Of a stretch of 33,166 nt of DNA, positions 1-6,682 are shown in pieces. Below the pieces are notes generated by a model, which saw only the letters and a list, made by a program, of their open reading frames with translations, did no database searches and was not told where the DNA came from. Position 1 is the first letter of the stretch. The number at the start of each line of letters is the position of its first letter. Origin of the DNA: an uncultured Clostridia bacterium (GTDB taxonomy: Bacteria > Bacillota > Clostridia > Oscillospirales > Acutalibacteraceae); contig CALWDJ010000026.1 in NCBI GenBank assembly GCA_944376655.1, forward strand, positions 1 to 33,166, read 5' to 3'. The position numbers and the translations under genes are program-made.

Positions 1-92
1 TCTTTTTTAACATTGCGGTTAAAAATTTGGATTTCCGCCCGCACTCTGTTTTTACTGCGGACTTTTACAATTGCCTAAATAATCTTATTATA

Positions 93-422
93 TTAACCTT
101 GATTATCAGCCTGTTCGCCGGTTTTTTCGGCGGAGCCGTCCTTTCTGGCGTTTGAGCCGTACTTTCCGGCGGAATAGGGATTTTTATTCTCACGGTAGGG
201 CGCAGGCTCGCTGCCGCATTTCGCAGCCGCTCCGATAACAAGCATCCATAAAAGAATAAAAACGATCCACAGCGCAAGCGCCGCGACAAACCACCAGATC
301 GACAGGCCGATTACAAAATGCAGTATCAGCAGTATCCATGCCGGCAAAGACCACTCTATATTTATCAGTATGTTAAAGAGCAGCATTATAAAAAAGCTGC
401 CGGTGTATTTTGTCCGTCTCAC
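93..422 (-). CDS. Small two-helix membrane protein, unknown function
   Basis: I do not recognise a family. The product is about 109 residues: a short basic N-terminus (RRTKY), two hydrophobic stretches of about 20-25 residues each forming a probable helical hairpin, and a hydrophilic, glycine- and lysine-rich C-terminal tail of about 45 residues that is probably disordered. I prefer the GTG at 422 because AGGTGG lies 8 bases upstream; the in-frame GTG at 431 would sit inside that Shine-Dalgarno sequence. It lies downstream of, and on the same strand as, the spermidine-synthase-like gene with a gap of about 130 bases, so cotranscription is possible. A run of about 12 A residues precedes its ribosome binding site. 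The coding call rests on an intact frame, a ribosome site and coherent membrane topology. Confidence 0.6.
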   Translation of the reverse strand: MRRTKYTGSFFIMLLFNILINIEWSLPAWILLILHFVIGLSIWWFVAALALWIVFILLWMLVIGAAAKCGSEPAPYRENKNPYSAGKYGSNARKDGSAEKTGEQADNQG

Positions 423-549
423 CTGCGCCACCTCATTTTTTTTTTTGCAAAGCCGCCAAAAAATACTTTCCGCTATTTACGCCGGCGGTTTTATACATTA
501 TACACCGAAACGGCAGTGCATTTCAACGATTTATTGTACTTTATTAAAA

Positions 550-2157
550 TTACTGAAGCTCCGATATAAGACCGGATATTCCCTTTTCTTTGAAAATATC
601 CCTGTAAAAACCTATTTCGTTATCGATAAGCCCGTCTATGACCGACATTCCGAGCAGCTCGACCGGAGCCTTGTCATCGGTAAGTATATTTTCTCCGGCG
701 GAATATTCCGTGATATTCGCGGCTATTCTTTTGTATAGCTTTTTAAGCGCCGGATCCGAAGCGTTTCCGGCCGCGCGCTCAAGAGCCCCGGTATCGACGC
801 TTCCCGAGGCGCAGGCAAACATTTCCCGGTTGGTGCTCTGGGGAACGTCCGCCGTAGCTATTTCCCCGAAGACCGAAGCGGCGGTATCGCAGAGATAGGA
901 ATTTATGTCGCCCGCCTGCGAAGAGCGCATATTGAGATTTACAACCATTACCCCGTTGTCCCTCAGATGCTCCTTTACAAGAGAGAAAAACTCGGCGGAC
1001 GACATCTGAAACGGTATCGTGATATCCTGATAAGCGTCAACCATTATAACATCGTATTTTTCTTTGTCCGCCTGCAGGAACGCCCTGCCGTCATAGGTGG
1101 TGACCTTTATTTTGCTGTCCAGCTCAAAATATTTCCTCGCGAGCGCTGTTATTTTATCGTCTATTTCGACCCCCTGCACATTAAAGCCGGGATAATACTC
1201 AAGAAGCTGAGAGGCGTATGTGCCAGTGCCCATACCGAGTATCAGTATATCCGCGCTGTCCTCCTCTGCGAGGCCCGCGAGCGCGGGCGCTGCCATGGCG
1301 TAATCGTAATACATGCCCGTAAGCTCCCCGTCCTTCATTTTTACCGACTGGACGCCGAAAAGCACGTTGGTCGCGAGCAGCACCGAATCGTCGGTTTCCT
1401 TTACCTGAAGATAGTTGTAGACCGATTCGCCCTCGTAGGTAAGGCTGTTGTCCCAGAACGCGAAGCTGCTGCCCGCCCCCGCCGCCGAAAGAACGGCAAA
1501 CGCGACGGCGCAGGCGGTTATTTTTACCGCCTTTTCCCTTTTGCTCAGAAAATACACCGCAGACAAAACGAAAAGTATACCTGAAAAAATAAGGAAAGTC
1601 ACCGACGTGCCCACCGCCGGAATAGTTACGAAGGTCGGCAGAAAGGTGCCGATTATGCTCCCTACGGTATTGAAGGCTCCGAGCGTGCCGACTGTTTTGC
1701 CGCTTTCGTCAAGGCTTTCGACCGTATATCTCGCAAGGCTCGGCGTAACCGTGCCGAGCAGGAAAAGCGGAAAAACGAAAATAATCATACACGCCGCAAA
1801 TGCCGCGATTATCAGGAAATTGTTATTTACCGCGACTATAAGCAGCGCCGATATCCCGACGATTATATATTTTCCGGCGAACGGGATTGCCGCTATCCAT
1901 AAAGCGGCGATAAGCATTCTTATATAAAGCCGGTCAGGATTCGGGTTTTTGTCCGCGCTCTTTCCTCCGTAGATATTGCCCAGCGCCATAGCTATCATAA
2001 TTGTGCCGATTATGATAGTCCAGACTATCTGTGACGAGCTGAAATAAGGCGCGAGCAGACGGCTCGCCCCGAGCTCTACCGCCATTACCGACATACCGGC
2101 AAAAAATTCGGTAAGGTAAAGATACAGTTTGTTTTTCAGAATATTACGTTTCTGCAA
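550..2157 (-). CDS. Membrane-fused spermidine synthase-like methyltransferase-fold protein
   Basis: Residues 1-230 hold about seven to eight hydrophobic helices in an MFS-like arrangement. Residues 235-510 form a spermidine/spermine synthase (SpeE-like) Rossmann domain: ILGMGTG at 306-312 is the cofactor glycine loop, E331 is the acidic ribose-binding position, and D356-G-R and D374-A-Y are the later acidic motifs. This matches the 'fused MFS/spermidine synthase' family of about 500 residues. True spermidine synthases transfer aminopropyl from decarboxylated SAM to putrescine; whether this membrane-tethered form does so is unknown, and no speD, speA or speB lies nearby. The start is TTG at 2157, with a purine-rich GAGGGGAAGAAAGAG upstream and a promoter at 2209-2237. 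Confidence 0.88.
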   Translation of the reverse strand: MQKRNILKNKLYLYLTEFFAGMSVMAVELGASRLLAPYFSSSQIVWTIIIGTIMIAMALGNIYGGKSADKNPNPDRLYIRMLIAALWIAAIPFAGKYIIVGISALLIVAVNNNFLIIAAFAACMIIFVFPLFLLGTVTPSLARYTVESLDESGKTVGTLGAFNTVGSIIGTFLPTFVTIPAVGTSVTFLIFSGILFVLSAVYFLSKREKAVKITACAVAFAVLSAAGAGSSFAFWDNSLTYEGESVYNYLQVKETDDSVLLATNVLFGVQSVKMKDGELTGMYYDYAMAAPALAGLAEEDSADILILGMGTGTYASQLLEYYPGFNVQGVEIDDKITALARKYFELDSKIKVTTYDGRAFLQADKEKYDVIMVDAYQDITIPFQMSSAEFFSLVKEHLRDNGVMVVNLNMRSSQAGDINSYLCDTAASVFGEIATADVPQSTNREMFACASGSVDTGALERAAGNASDPALKKLYKRIAANITEYSAGENILTDDKAPVELLGMSVIDGLIDNEIGFYRDIFKEKGISGLISELQ

Positions 2158-2208
2158 AGCTCTTTCTTCCCCTCTTTAATATACGCCTCCGCGCTCCGAT
2201 TTATATTT

Positions 2209-2237
2209 AATATAAACCATATTACATTAAAAATCAA
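2209..2237 (-). promoter_or_regulatory. Sigma-A-type promoter for the spermidine-synthase-like gene
   Basis: On the minus strand TTGATT (2232-2237) and TATATT (2209-2214) are separated by 17 bases. They lie about 50 bases upstream of the TTG start at 2157 and downstream of the degV terminator, so this gene probably forms its own transcription unit. Confidence 0.6.
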
Positions 2238-2251
2238 CAACGGTATTTGCA

Positions 2252-2279
2252 CAAAAAAACCGCGGCTTAAAAGCCGCGG
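2252..2279 (-). terminator. Intrinsic terminator of degV
   Basis: CCGCGGCTT (2260-2268) and AAGCCGCGG (2271-2279) form a 9-bp stem. On the minus strand the stem is followed by seven T residues (2253-2259). It lies 18 bases past the degV stop codon. Confidence 0.85.
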
Positions 2280-2296
2280 AACAAAAGTAGCATACA

Positions 2297-3166
2297 TTAT
2301 CTTTTTTCGCCCATAAAAAACACCGAGAGTGTTCCCGGACCCGAATGGGCGGCTATTACCGGATCAACGTAATTATAAAGAGTGCTTTTTACCTTATAGC
2401 GCTTCTTTATCTCCCTTTCAACATATTTGGCGTCTTCCTCGCAGTCGCCGTGGACTATGAAAATATCCTGCTCTTCCGGCTTTACCGCCTTTTCCCCGAC
2501 CGATTTTATCAGATGCTCCATAGCCGCCTTGCGCCCTCTTACCTTTCCGGTCACATACAGCTTTCCGTCATCCGCGGTATATAAAAGCGGCTTTATCCCA
2601 AGAAGCGTTCCCACTATCGCGCCGCCGCCTGACAGTCTGCCGCCGCGCTTTAAGAAAAACAAATCGTCTATCGTAAATATATGGCATATTTTCAGCTTGT
2701 TTTTTTCCACCCAGTCGGCAACCTCGTCCATGCTTTTGCCTTCATTTTTCAGCTTTACGGCATAATGCACCGCCATTCCCTCGCCGAGCGAGGCGCAGAG
2801 AGTATCAATTACCGTTATTTTTCTTTCTGGGAAACGCTCGCGGTAATCCTCCGCCGCGTTCACTATATTCTGGTATGTTCCTGAAAGTCCCGACGAAAAA
2901 GCCAGCACCAGCACGTCCTCACCCTTTTCAAGTATCGGGAGAATAACGCTGTCGCAGGCCTCCCTTGTCACAAGCGAGGTCGTTATATTCGCCTTTTCCC
3001 TTAAAAGCCGGTAGGTCTCTGCATAGTCGGTCGGCACGCCCTTTATATAGCTGTCATATTCCTTTCCGTTAATATAATATTTAAGCGAAAGTATTTCGAC
3101 GCCGTAATCGGAAATCTGTTTGTCTGTCAGATTGGCGCTTGAATCGGTAACTATCCTGTAACTCAT
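2297..3166 (-). CDS. DegV family fatty-acid-binding protein (FakB-like)
   Basis: DegV proteins bind a fatty acid in a deep pocket; FakB members present it to the kinase FakA for phosphorylation and entry into phospholipid synthesis. The family signatures are clear: DSSANLT near the N-terminus (usual DSxADL), SSGLSGTYQ in the middle, and [14 protein letters not shown] with GIKPLL in the C-terminal half. Length is 289 residues, normal for the family. I choose ATG at 3166 because AGGTGAG lies just upstream; the in-frame GTG at 3175 is part of that ribosome site. No fakA is visible, so the protein presumably works with a kinase encoded elsewhere. An operator-like repeat cluster lies upstream of its promoter. 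Confidence 0.93.
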   Translation of the reverse strand: MSYRIVTDSSANLTDKQISDYGVEILSLKYYINGKEYDSYIKGVPTDYAETYRLLREKANITTSLVTREACDSVILPILEKGEDVLVLAFSSGLSGTYQNIVNAAEDYRERFPERKITVIDTLCASLGEGMAVHYAVKLKNEGKSMDEVADWVEKNKLKICHIFTIDDLFFLKRGGRLSGGGAIVGTLLGIKPLLYTADDGKLYVTGKVRGRKAAMEHLIKSVGEKAVKPEEQDIFIVHGDCEEDAKYVEREIKKRYKVKSTLYNYVDPVIAAHSGPGTLSVFFMGEKR

Positions 3167-3200
3167 AAATCTCACCTGTCCCGCGTATTTCTTTTATATT

Positions 3201-3229
3201 ATTATATTTACATACAGTCTTTTTTTCAC
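3201..3229 (-). promoter_or_regulatory. Probable promoter of degV
   Basis: On the minus strand a consensus TATAAT (3201-3206) is preceded at 17 bases by GTGAAA (3224-3229), a 4/6 match to the -35 box. It lies 35 bases from the degV start. The weak -35 suggests help from, or control by, the repeats at 3250-3301. Confidence 0.45.
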
Positions 3230-3249
3230 TCTAATTCTGATTTTTAACA

Positions 3250-3301
3250 TTCTACCGTATAAAAATACACGATAGAATAAAAAAATACGCTCTACCGTGA
3301 T
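3250..3301. promoter_or_regulatory. Operator-like cluster of TCTACCGT half-sites upstream of degV
   Basis: TTCTACCGTAT (3250-3260) faces an inverted partner ATACACGATAGAA (3265-3277), and a third copy, CTCTACCGTGAT (3290-3301), repeats the first orientation exactly 40 bases on, about four helical turns. The cluster sits just upstream of the degV -35 region. I do not recognise the binding protein; this is inference from symmetry and position. Confidence 0.4.
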
Positions 3302-3311
3302 TAGAAAACGC

Positions 3312-3405
3312 TGTGTTTATACGGTCCGGACAGACGGAAAAACAGAATGCGGCTTTTCGCCGCGAAAAAATTATATTTCAGGTTTCCCGACAGACGGAAA
3401 AACAG
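3312..3405. repeat. Terminator-associated intergenic repeat, copy A
   Basis: A 17-base direct repeat, GACAGACGGAAAAACAG, occurs at 3329-3345 and 3389-3405, 60 bases apart. Between them are a GCGGC/GCCGC hairpin (3350-3364) and TTTCAGGTTTCCCGACAGAC. The latter matches TTTCAGGTTTATCGGTAGAC in copy B (about 10.95 kb, opposite strand) and GGTTTACCGACAGAC in copy C (about 11.57 kb). All copies abut transcription terminators. Confidence 0.6.
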
Positions 3406-3432
3406 TCCTGACGCTTCACATCAGGACTGTTT
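3395..3432 (-). terminator. Strong intrinsic terminator ending the orphan RNA
   Basis: ACAGTCCTGA (3402-3411) and TCAGGACTGT (3421-3430) form a perfect 10-bp stem with a 9-base loop. On the minus strand it runs into five T residues. Flanking A/T bases let it act on the plus strand too, but the minus-strand promoter at 3865-3893 makes minus the likely direction. Confidence 0.88.
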
Positions 3433-3858
3433 AAATTTTTTTACGTATTCAGTTTAAATGTTTGCTCTGAATTAAATCTTTATTCGTAACCGTTAATTCG
3501 GTATCATTTAATATAAATTGAAACTGTCGGGATTGCTTTACGCATTGCAAAAACAATTTACTATCATATAAGAAGAATGCAATTTAACCGAGCGCTGAAT
3601 TTGAACTGTACATTGGAATCACCCATAACAATTTATTTGAAAGCGATTTTCCTCACAATCATATAAATCACCTGTTAAGGTTTTAATATGTGAATCCCCG
3701 TAAGGGAATTGAAAACTTTAGTGCATTGGACTCACCGTTAAATTATTTTGTTCGCGTTGTCGCTTCTTACTTCATTGGAATCACCACTTTCATTTTATTC
3801 TGACAATGAGCCGGTGGAGTATCCTCTCTCAATGTTTTCAACTCCTTTCCCTTTGTCT
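3395..3858 (-). ncRNA. Candidate orphan structured RNA, about 460 nt, no known class recognised
   Basis: A consensus promoter and a strong terminator bracket this stretch, which has no reading frame longer than about 25 codons. Paired segments visible on the minus strand: a 12-bp long-range helix GGAGUUGAAAAC (3834-3845) with GUUUUCAAUUCC (3705-3716); an enclosed hairpin CCAC/GUGG plus UCAUU/AAUGA (3784-3817); UCACA/UGUGA (3653-3693) enclosing ACCU-UAAC-AGGU (3670-3681); ACCG/CGGU (3489-3502); AUUCAG/CUGAAU (3447-3472). A hairpin AUUCCC-UUAC-GGGGAU (3694-3709) competes with the long helix. Three copies of GGUGADUCCAAUG occur inside. I see no tmRNA, RNase P, SRP or 6S hallmarks. ROOL, GOLLD, OLE and raiA RNAs remain possible because I cannot run covariance models. 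degV has its own promoter downstream, so a leader role is unlikely. Confidence 0.72.
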
Positions 3859-3864
3859 GGCCTT

Positions 3865-3893
3865 ATTATAAAGCATAATTTATAGTTTGTCAA
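3865..3893 (-). promoter_or_regulatory. Perfect sigma-A promoter driving the orphan RNA
   Basis: On the minus strand TTGACA (3888-3893) and TATAAT (3865-3870) are separated by 17 bases, an exact consensus promoter. The predicted start is near 3858. No long reading frame follows, so the product should be an abundant untranslated or barely translated RNA. Confidence 0.88.
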
Positions 3894-3939
3894 GTACTTT
3901 TTAAAAACTTTTATATAAATTAACAATTTATTAAAAATT

Positions 3940-3968
3940 ATGGCAAGTTTCCGAAAATGTGTTAAAAT
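3940..3968 (+). promoter_or_regulatory. Extended -10 promoter of the ABC exporter
   Basis: ATGGCA (3940-3945) lies 17 bases before TAAAAT (3963-3968), which is preceded by an extended -10 TG (TGTTAAAAT). The start codon is 42 bases on. It is back to back with the orphan RNA promoter, with about 46 bases between the -35 boxes. Confidence 0.55.
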
Positions 3969-4009
3969 ATTATATAACTGAAGAAATTATTGAAACAGGG
4001 AAATGAATA

Positions 4010-5905
4010 ATGAGACCAATGAATCCTCCTCCCGCGGGAATGAGAGGCCCGAACCGCATCGGCGGCGGTCCGCGCGGTTATCTTACTGAAGATGAGAAAA
4101 AGAACAAACCGAAAATAACAAAAGCGCTGCTGCTGCGTATACTCGGTTATCTGAAGCCTTACAAATGGCAGTTTTTCGCCGTGTTTGCCGCGATATTCGT
4201 ATCCGCTGTGCTTGGGCTTTTCCCCTCAATTATAACCGGAAAAATAGTGGACGCGATTGTGGACGACAGCCGGGAAATCAAAATACTCGTACAGCTTGTC
4301 GTTCTCGCCTTCGTGGTGCTTGCCGCGGCGCAGGTGATAAGCGTGCTTGAGCAGTACATAAACTCCTGGATATCCCAGAAAATCATTTACGATATGCGCA
4401 ACCAGATGTATGACCATCTCCAGCATATGCCGCACGCCTTCTTTACCGGTGAAAAGCAGGGCGACATCATAACAAGAATGAACAGCGATATCAACGGCGT
4501 AAGCTCGATAATATCGGTAATGCTCACCTCACTTGTCAGCAATGTGCTCACGGTAGCGACCTCTGTTTTTTATCTGTTCTACACCGACTGGCGGCTGGCG
4601 ATAGTAGGGCTCGTGGTGCTTCCGCTGCTCATTCTTCCGACAAAGGCGGTCGGAAAAAAGCGCTGGGAGCTTGTAAGCGAGGCGCAGGGCAAGCAGGACG
4701 AGCTTAACCAGCACGTTGACGAGACCCTTTCTGTCAGCGGCTCGATGCTCGTAAAGCTGTTCACCAAGGAAAAGGTGGAATACGAGAAATTCCGCGCCAT
4801 CAACAACGAGGCGACAAAAATAACGATAAAGGAGCAGCGCGCCGGAAGCTGGTTCCACGTCTTCCTCGGAATGTTTATCCAGATAGCGCCGCTGCTTATA
4901 TATTTTGTCGGTGGATTTCTTATAATCAGCCGCTTTGACGCGGGTCTTACCGTCGGCGACATATCGGTGGTGGTATCTCTCGTCAACAGGCTTTATCAGC
5001 CGGTGCGACAGCTGCTTGACCTTCAGGTGAATTTTGTGCGCTCGCTCGCACTTTTCACCAGATTATTCGAGTACTACGACCGTAAAATAGAAATCGACAA
5101 TCCGGAAAATCCGGTAAAGCCCCCGCTTGACGACTGCAGCGTCGAGTTCTGCGACGTGCATTTCTCATATGAGAAGGAGCACGAGATTCTGAAAGGCATC
5201 AGCTTTTTTGTGCCCGACGGGAAAATGTACGCGATAGTCGGCACGTCAGGAGCCGGAAAGTCCACCATTATAGGTATGATACCGAGGCTTTATGACGTCA
5301 CCTCCGGCTGCGTGAAGGTCGCCGGCACCGACGTAAGGGATTATGACCTTTCCTATCTCAGGACACATATCGGAATCGTAACGCAGGACACATATCTTTT
5401 CAACGGCACTATACTTGAAAACCTGCTTTACGCAAAGCCTGACGCCACAAGGGAGGAAATAGAAAACGCCTGCCGCGTAGCCAACATTTACGACTTTATA
5501 AACGGTCTGCCCGACAAATTCGATACGGTTGTGGGAAACCGCGGACTAAAGCTGTCAGGCGGTGAAAAGCAGCGTGTATCTATCGCGCGCGTAGTGCTTA
5601 AAGACCCGAAAATCCTGATACTCGACGAAGCGACCTCGTCGCTTGACTCGATTTCCGAAAGCCTTATACAGTCAGCTCTCAGCGCCGTAATGAAAGGACG
5701 CACAAGCATAGTCATCGCACACAGGCTGTCAACCGTTATAGCCGCCGATAAAATAATGGTGATAGAAAACGGCGTAATAACCGAAACCGGCTCGCACGAG
5801 GAGCTTATAGAAACAAGCAGGAAATACCGCGAGCTTTACGAGACCCAGTTTAAAAAGGTGATTGAATACGAAAAACAGCACAGTGAAAAACATTTGAGCA
5901 AATAA
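4010..5905 (+). CDS. ABC exporter, fused membrane and ATPase domains
   Basis: This 631-residue half-transporter is of the MsbA/BmrA type and probably acts as a homodimer exporting lipids, drugs or peptides. A proline- and glycine-rich cytoplasmic N-terminus (about 1-40) precedes six membrane helices (about 45-330). The ATPase domain has Walker A GTSGAGKST at about 411-419, a Q-loop (IVTQDTYLF), the signature LSGGEKQR at about 515, Walker B ILILDEATSSLD and the H-loop IAHRLST. All catalytic residues are present. A short basic tail follows. There is no partner half-transporter, so a heterodimer is not suggested. It is a single gene divergent from the orphan RNA. Substrate cannot be inferred. 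Confidence 0.93.
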   Translation: MRPMNPPPAGMRGPNRIGGGPRGYLTEDEKKNKPKITKALLLRILGYLKPYKWQFFAVFAAIFVSAVLGLFPSIITGKIVDAIVDDSREIKILVQLVVLAFVVLAAAQVISVLEQYINSWISQKIIYDMRNQMYDHLQHMPHAFFTGEKQGDIITRMNSDINGVSSIISVMLTSLVSNVLTVATSVFYLFYTDWRLAIVGLVVLPLLILPTKAVGKKRWELVSEAQGKQDELNQHVDETLSVSGSMLVKLFTKEKVEYEKFRAINNEATKITIKEQRAGSWFHVFLGMFIQIAPLLIYFVGGFLIISRFDAGLTVGDISVVVSLVNRLYQPVRQLLDLQVNFVRSLALFTRLFEYYDRKIEIDNPENPVKPPLDDCSVEFCDVHFSYEKEHEILKGISFFVPDGKMYAIVGTSGAGKSTIIGMIPRLYDVTSGCVKVAGTDVRDYDLSYLRTHIGIVTQDTYLFNGTILENLLYAKPDATREEIENACRVANIYDFINGLPDKFDTVVGNRGLKLSGGEKQRVSIARVVLKDPKILILDEATSSLDSISESLIQSALSAVMKGRTSIVIAHRLSTVIAADKIMVIENGVITETGSHEELIETSRKYRELYETQFKKVIEYEKQHSEKHLSK

Positions 5906-5925
5906 AAAAATTTATGCTGTTATCA

Positions 5926-5954
5926 TTGACTAAATCGTAAAATAAGGTTACAAT
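5926..5954 (+). promoter_or_regulatory. Promoter of the DUF1292 gene
   Basis: TTGACT (5926-5931) and TACAAT (5949-5954) are spaced by 17 bases, a near-consensus sigma-A promoter 33 bases before the ATG at 5988. It lies just after the ABC gene, with no clear terminator between. Confidence 0.75.
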
Positions 5955-5987
5955 ATAAAGGAAAAAGACTTCTTTTCGGAGGACATT

Positions 5988-6302
5988 ATGGACGAGATAA
6001 AAAACAAAGACGAATACAATCCCGACATCGTAACCCTTTCGGACGACGACGGGAAAGAATATACCTTTGAGGTGCTTGACGCTATCGAGACTGACACGGG
6101 GCGCTATCTGGCAATGCTTCCGATATATGACGACCCCAAGGATCAGCTCAATGACAGCGGTGAGCTTGTCATAGTCAAGGTCGGTGAGGAAGAGGACGGC
6201 GACGAGTATTATTACGAGATAGAGGACGACGACGAGTACGAAACAATCGCCGATGCGTTTGTGGAAAGACTTGAGGATTTCTTTGAGATAGACGATAAAT
6301 AA
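5988..6302 (+). CDS. DUF1292 domain protein (YrzB-like)
   Basis: This acidic protein of 104 residues has the DUF1292 pattern: the VTLSDDDGKEYTFEVLDAI strand pair, RYLAMLPIYDD, then a second acidic strand pair ending in a helix (ADAFVERLEDFFEI). Function is unknown for the family; in many Firmicutes it sits near alaS and the Holliday junction resolvase gene ruvX, which are not here. CGGAGG six bases before the ATG supports the start. The promoter for 6S RNA overlaps its last ten codons. Confidence 0.9.
   Translation: MDEIKNKDEYNPDIVTLSDDDGKEYTFEVLDAIETDTGRYLAMLPIYDDPKDQLNDSGELVIVKVGEEEDGDEYYYEIEDDDEYETIADAFVERLEDFFEIDDK
6271..6299 (+). promoter_or_regulatory. Candidate promoter of 6S RNA, inside the DUF1292 gene end
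   Basis: TTGAGG (6271-6276) and GATAAA (6294-6299) are 17 bases apart. Transcription would begin near 6306, just before the closing stem of the 6S fold. The overlap with the DUF1292 coding end is inferred from spacing only. Confidence 0.5.
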
Positions 6303-6305
6303 ATT

Positions 6306-6511
6306 TTGCTGTATGTCCTGCGCTGTTCGCGGACCGCGTCTTATATAACCCTACAACTTTTATTTTCGGGGCCAAAGCTCGTACGGCGGGTTTGCAGACC
6401 TCCCGCGGCTGTGCCGAGTTCGGAAGAAGGGAGCGCGAAACCGTGCGGCCGGCACCCACCTGCTTTACGCAGGTTATCTTAAGCGCATTACGGCAGGGCG
6501 GGACAATTCAG
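6306..6511 (+). ncRNA. ssrS: 6S RNA
   Basis: 6S RNA binds sigma-A RNA polymerase by mimicking an open promoter and dampens transcription in stationary phase. The ends pair: TGTCCTGCGCTG (6314-6325) with CAGGGCGGGACA (6494-6505), 11 of 12 pairs including one G-U, and CTG/CAG outside it. Next to the 5' arm is the TGTTCGC segment typical of 6S, followed by an AT-rich strand (TTATATAACCC) that suits the central bubble, and then a long GC-rich terminal arm. Length near 200 nt fits. A GGAA-capped hairpin inside briefly suggests SRP RNA, but the conserved SRP loop is missing. Confidence 0.82.
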
Positions 6512-6528
6512 TTTTGTTTAAGCGAAGC

Positions 6529-6569
6529 GGACAGCAGCTGCGGAAACGTACACTGCTGTCCGTTTTTTT
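6529..6569 (+). terminator. Terminator after 6S RNA
   Basis: GGACAGCAG (6529-6537) and CTGCTGTCC (6553-6561) form a 9-bp stem followed by a run of seven T residues. It ends the 6S unit and separates it from the deacetylase promoter. Confidence 0.9.
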
Positions 6570-6613
6570 ATATCCGGATTTAAAAAAATAGAAGCTCCGC
6601 TTTGCCGTTTGTC

Positions 6614-6642
6614 TTGAAAATACGGCTGTTATTGTGTAAAAT
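6614..6642 (+). promoter_or_regulatory. Promoter of the polysaccharide deacetylase gene
   Basis: TTGAAA (6614-6619) and TAAAAT (6637-6642) with a 17-base gap. The predicted start near 6649 excludes the earlier in-frame start at 6602 and supports the ATG at 6683. Confidence 0.72.
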
Positions 6643-6682
6643 ATATTTAAGAATAAAAGCGGTTAAAAAAGGAAGGAATATT

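Noticed and set aside
1-92. Possible gene end at the left edge
   Set aside because: No frame, hairpin or promoter could be supported in these bases.
967-1584. 205-residue plus-strand frame opposite the spermidine-synthase-like gene
   Set aside because: Arg- and His-rich composition and lack of a ribosome site mark it as an antisense shadow of the real gene.
3690-3785. CRISPR array: a segment resembling a type I/III repeat (GAATCCCCGTAAGGGAATTG) and repeated CATTGGAATCACC
   Set aside because: The CRISPR-like segment occurs once, the 13-base repeats are unevenly spaced (113 and 49 bases) and shorter than CRISPR repeats, and no cas genes are present. The same bases pair within the RNA model.
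3395-3858. Riboswitch or leader of degV
   Set aside because: The strong terminator is followed by 220 bases, a further hairpin and a separate degV promoter at 3201-3229. A leader would not need an independent promoter after it.
6306-6511. SRP RNA or RNase P RNA instead of 6S
   Set aside because: A GGAA-capped hairpin exists, but the conserved SRP sequence around the tetraloop (AGCAGC side) is absent and no RNase P core was seen. The paired ends and TGTTCGC segment fit 6S.
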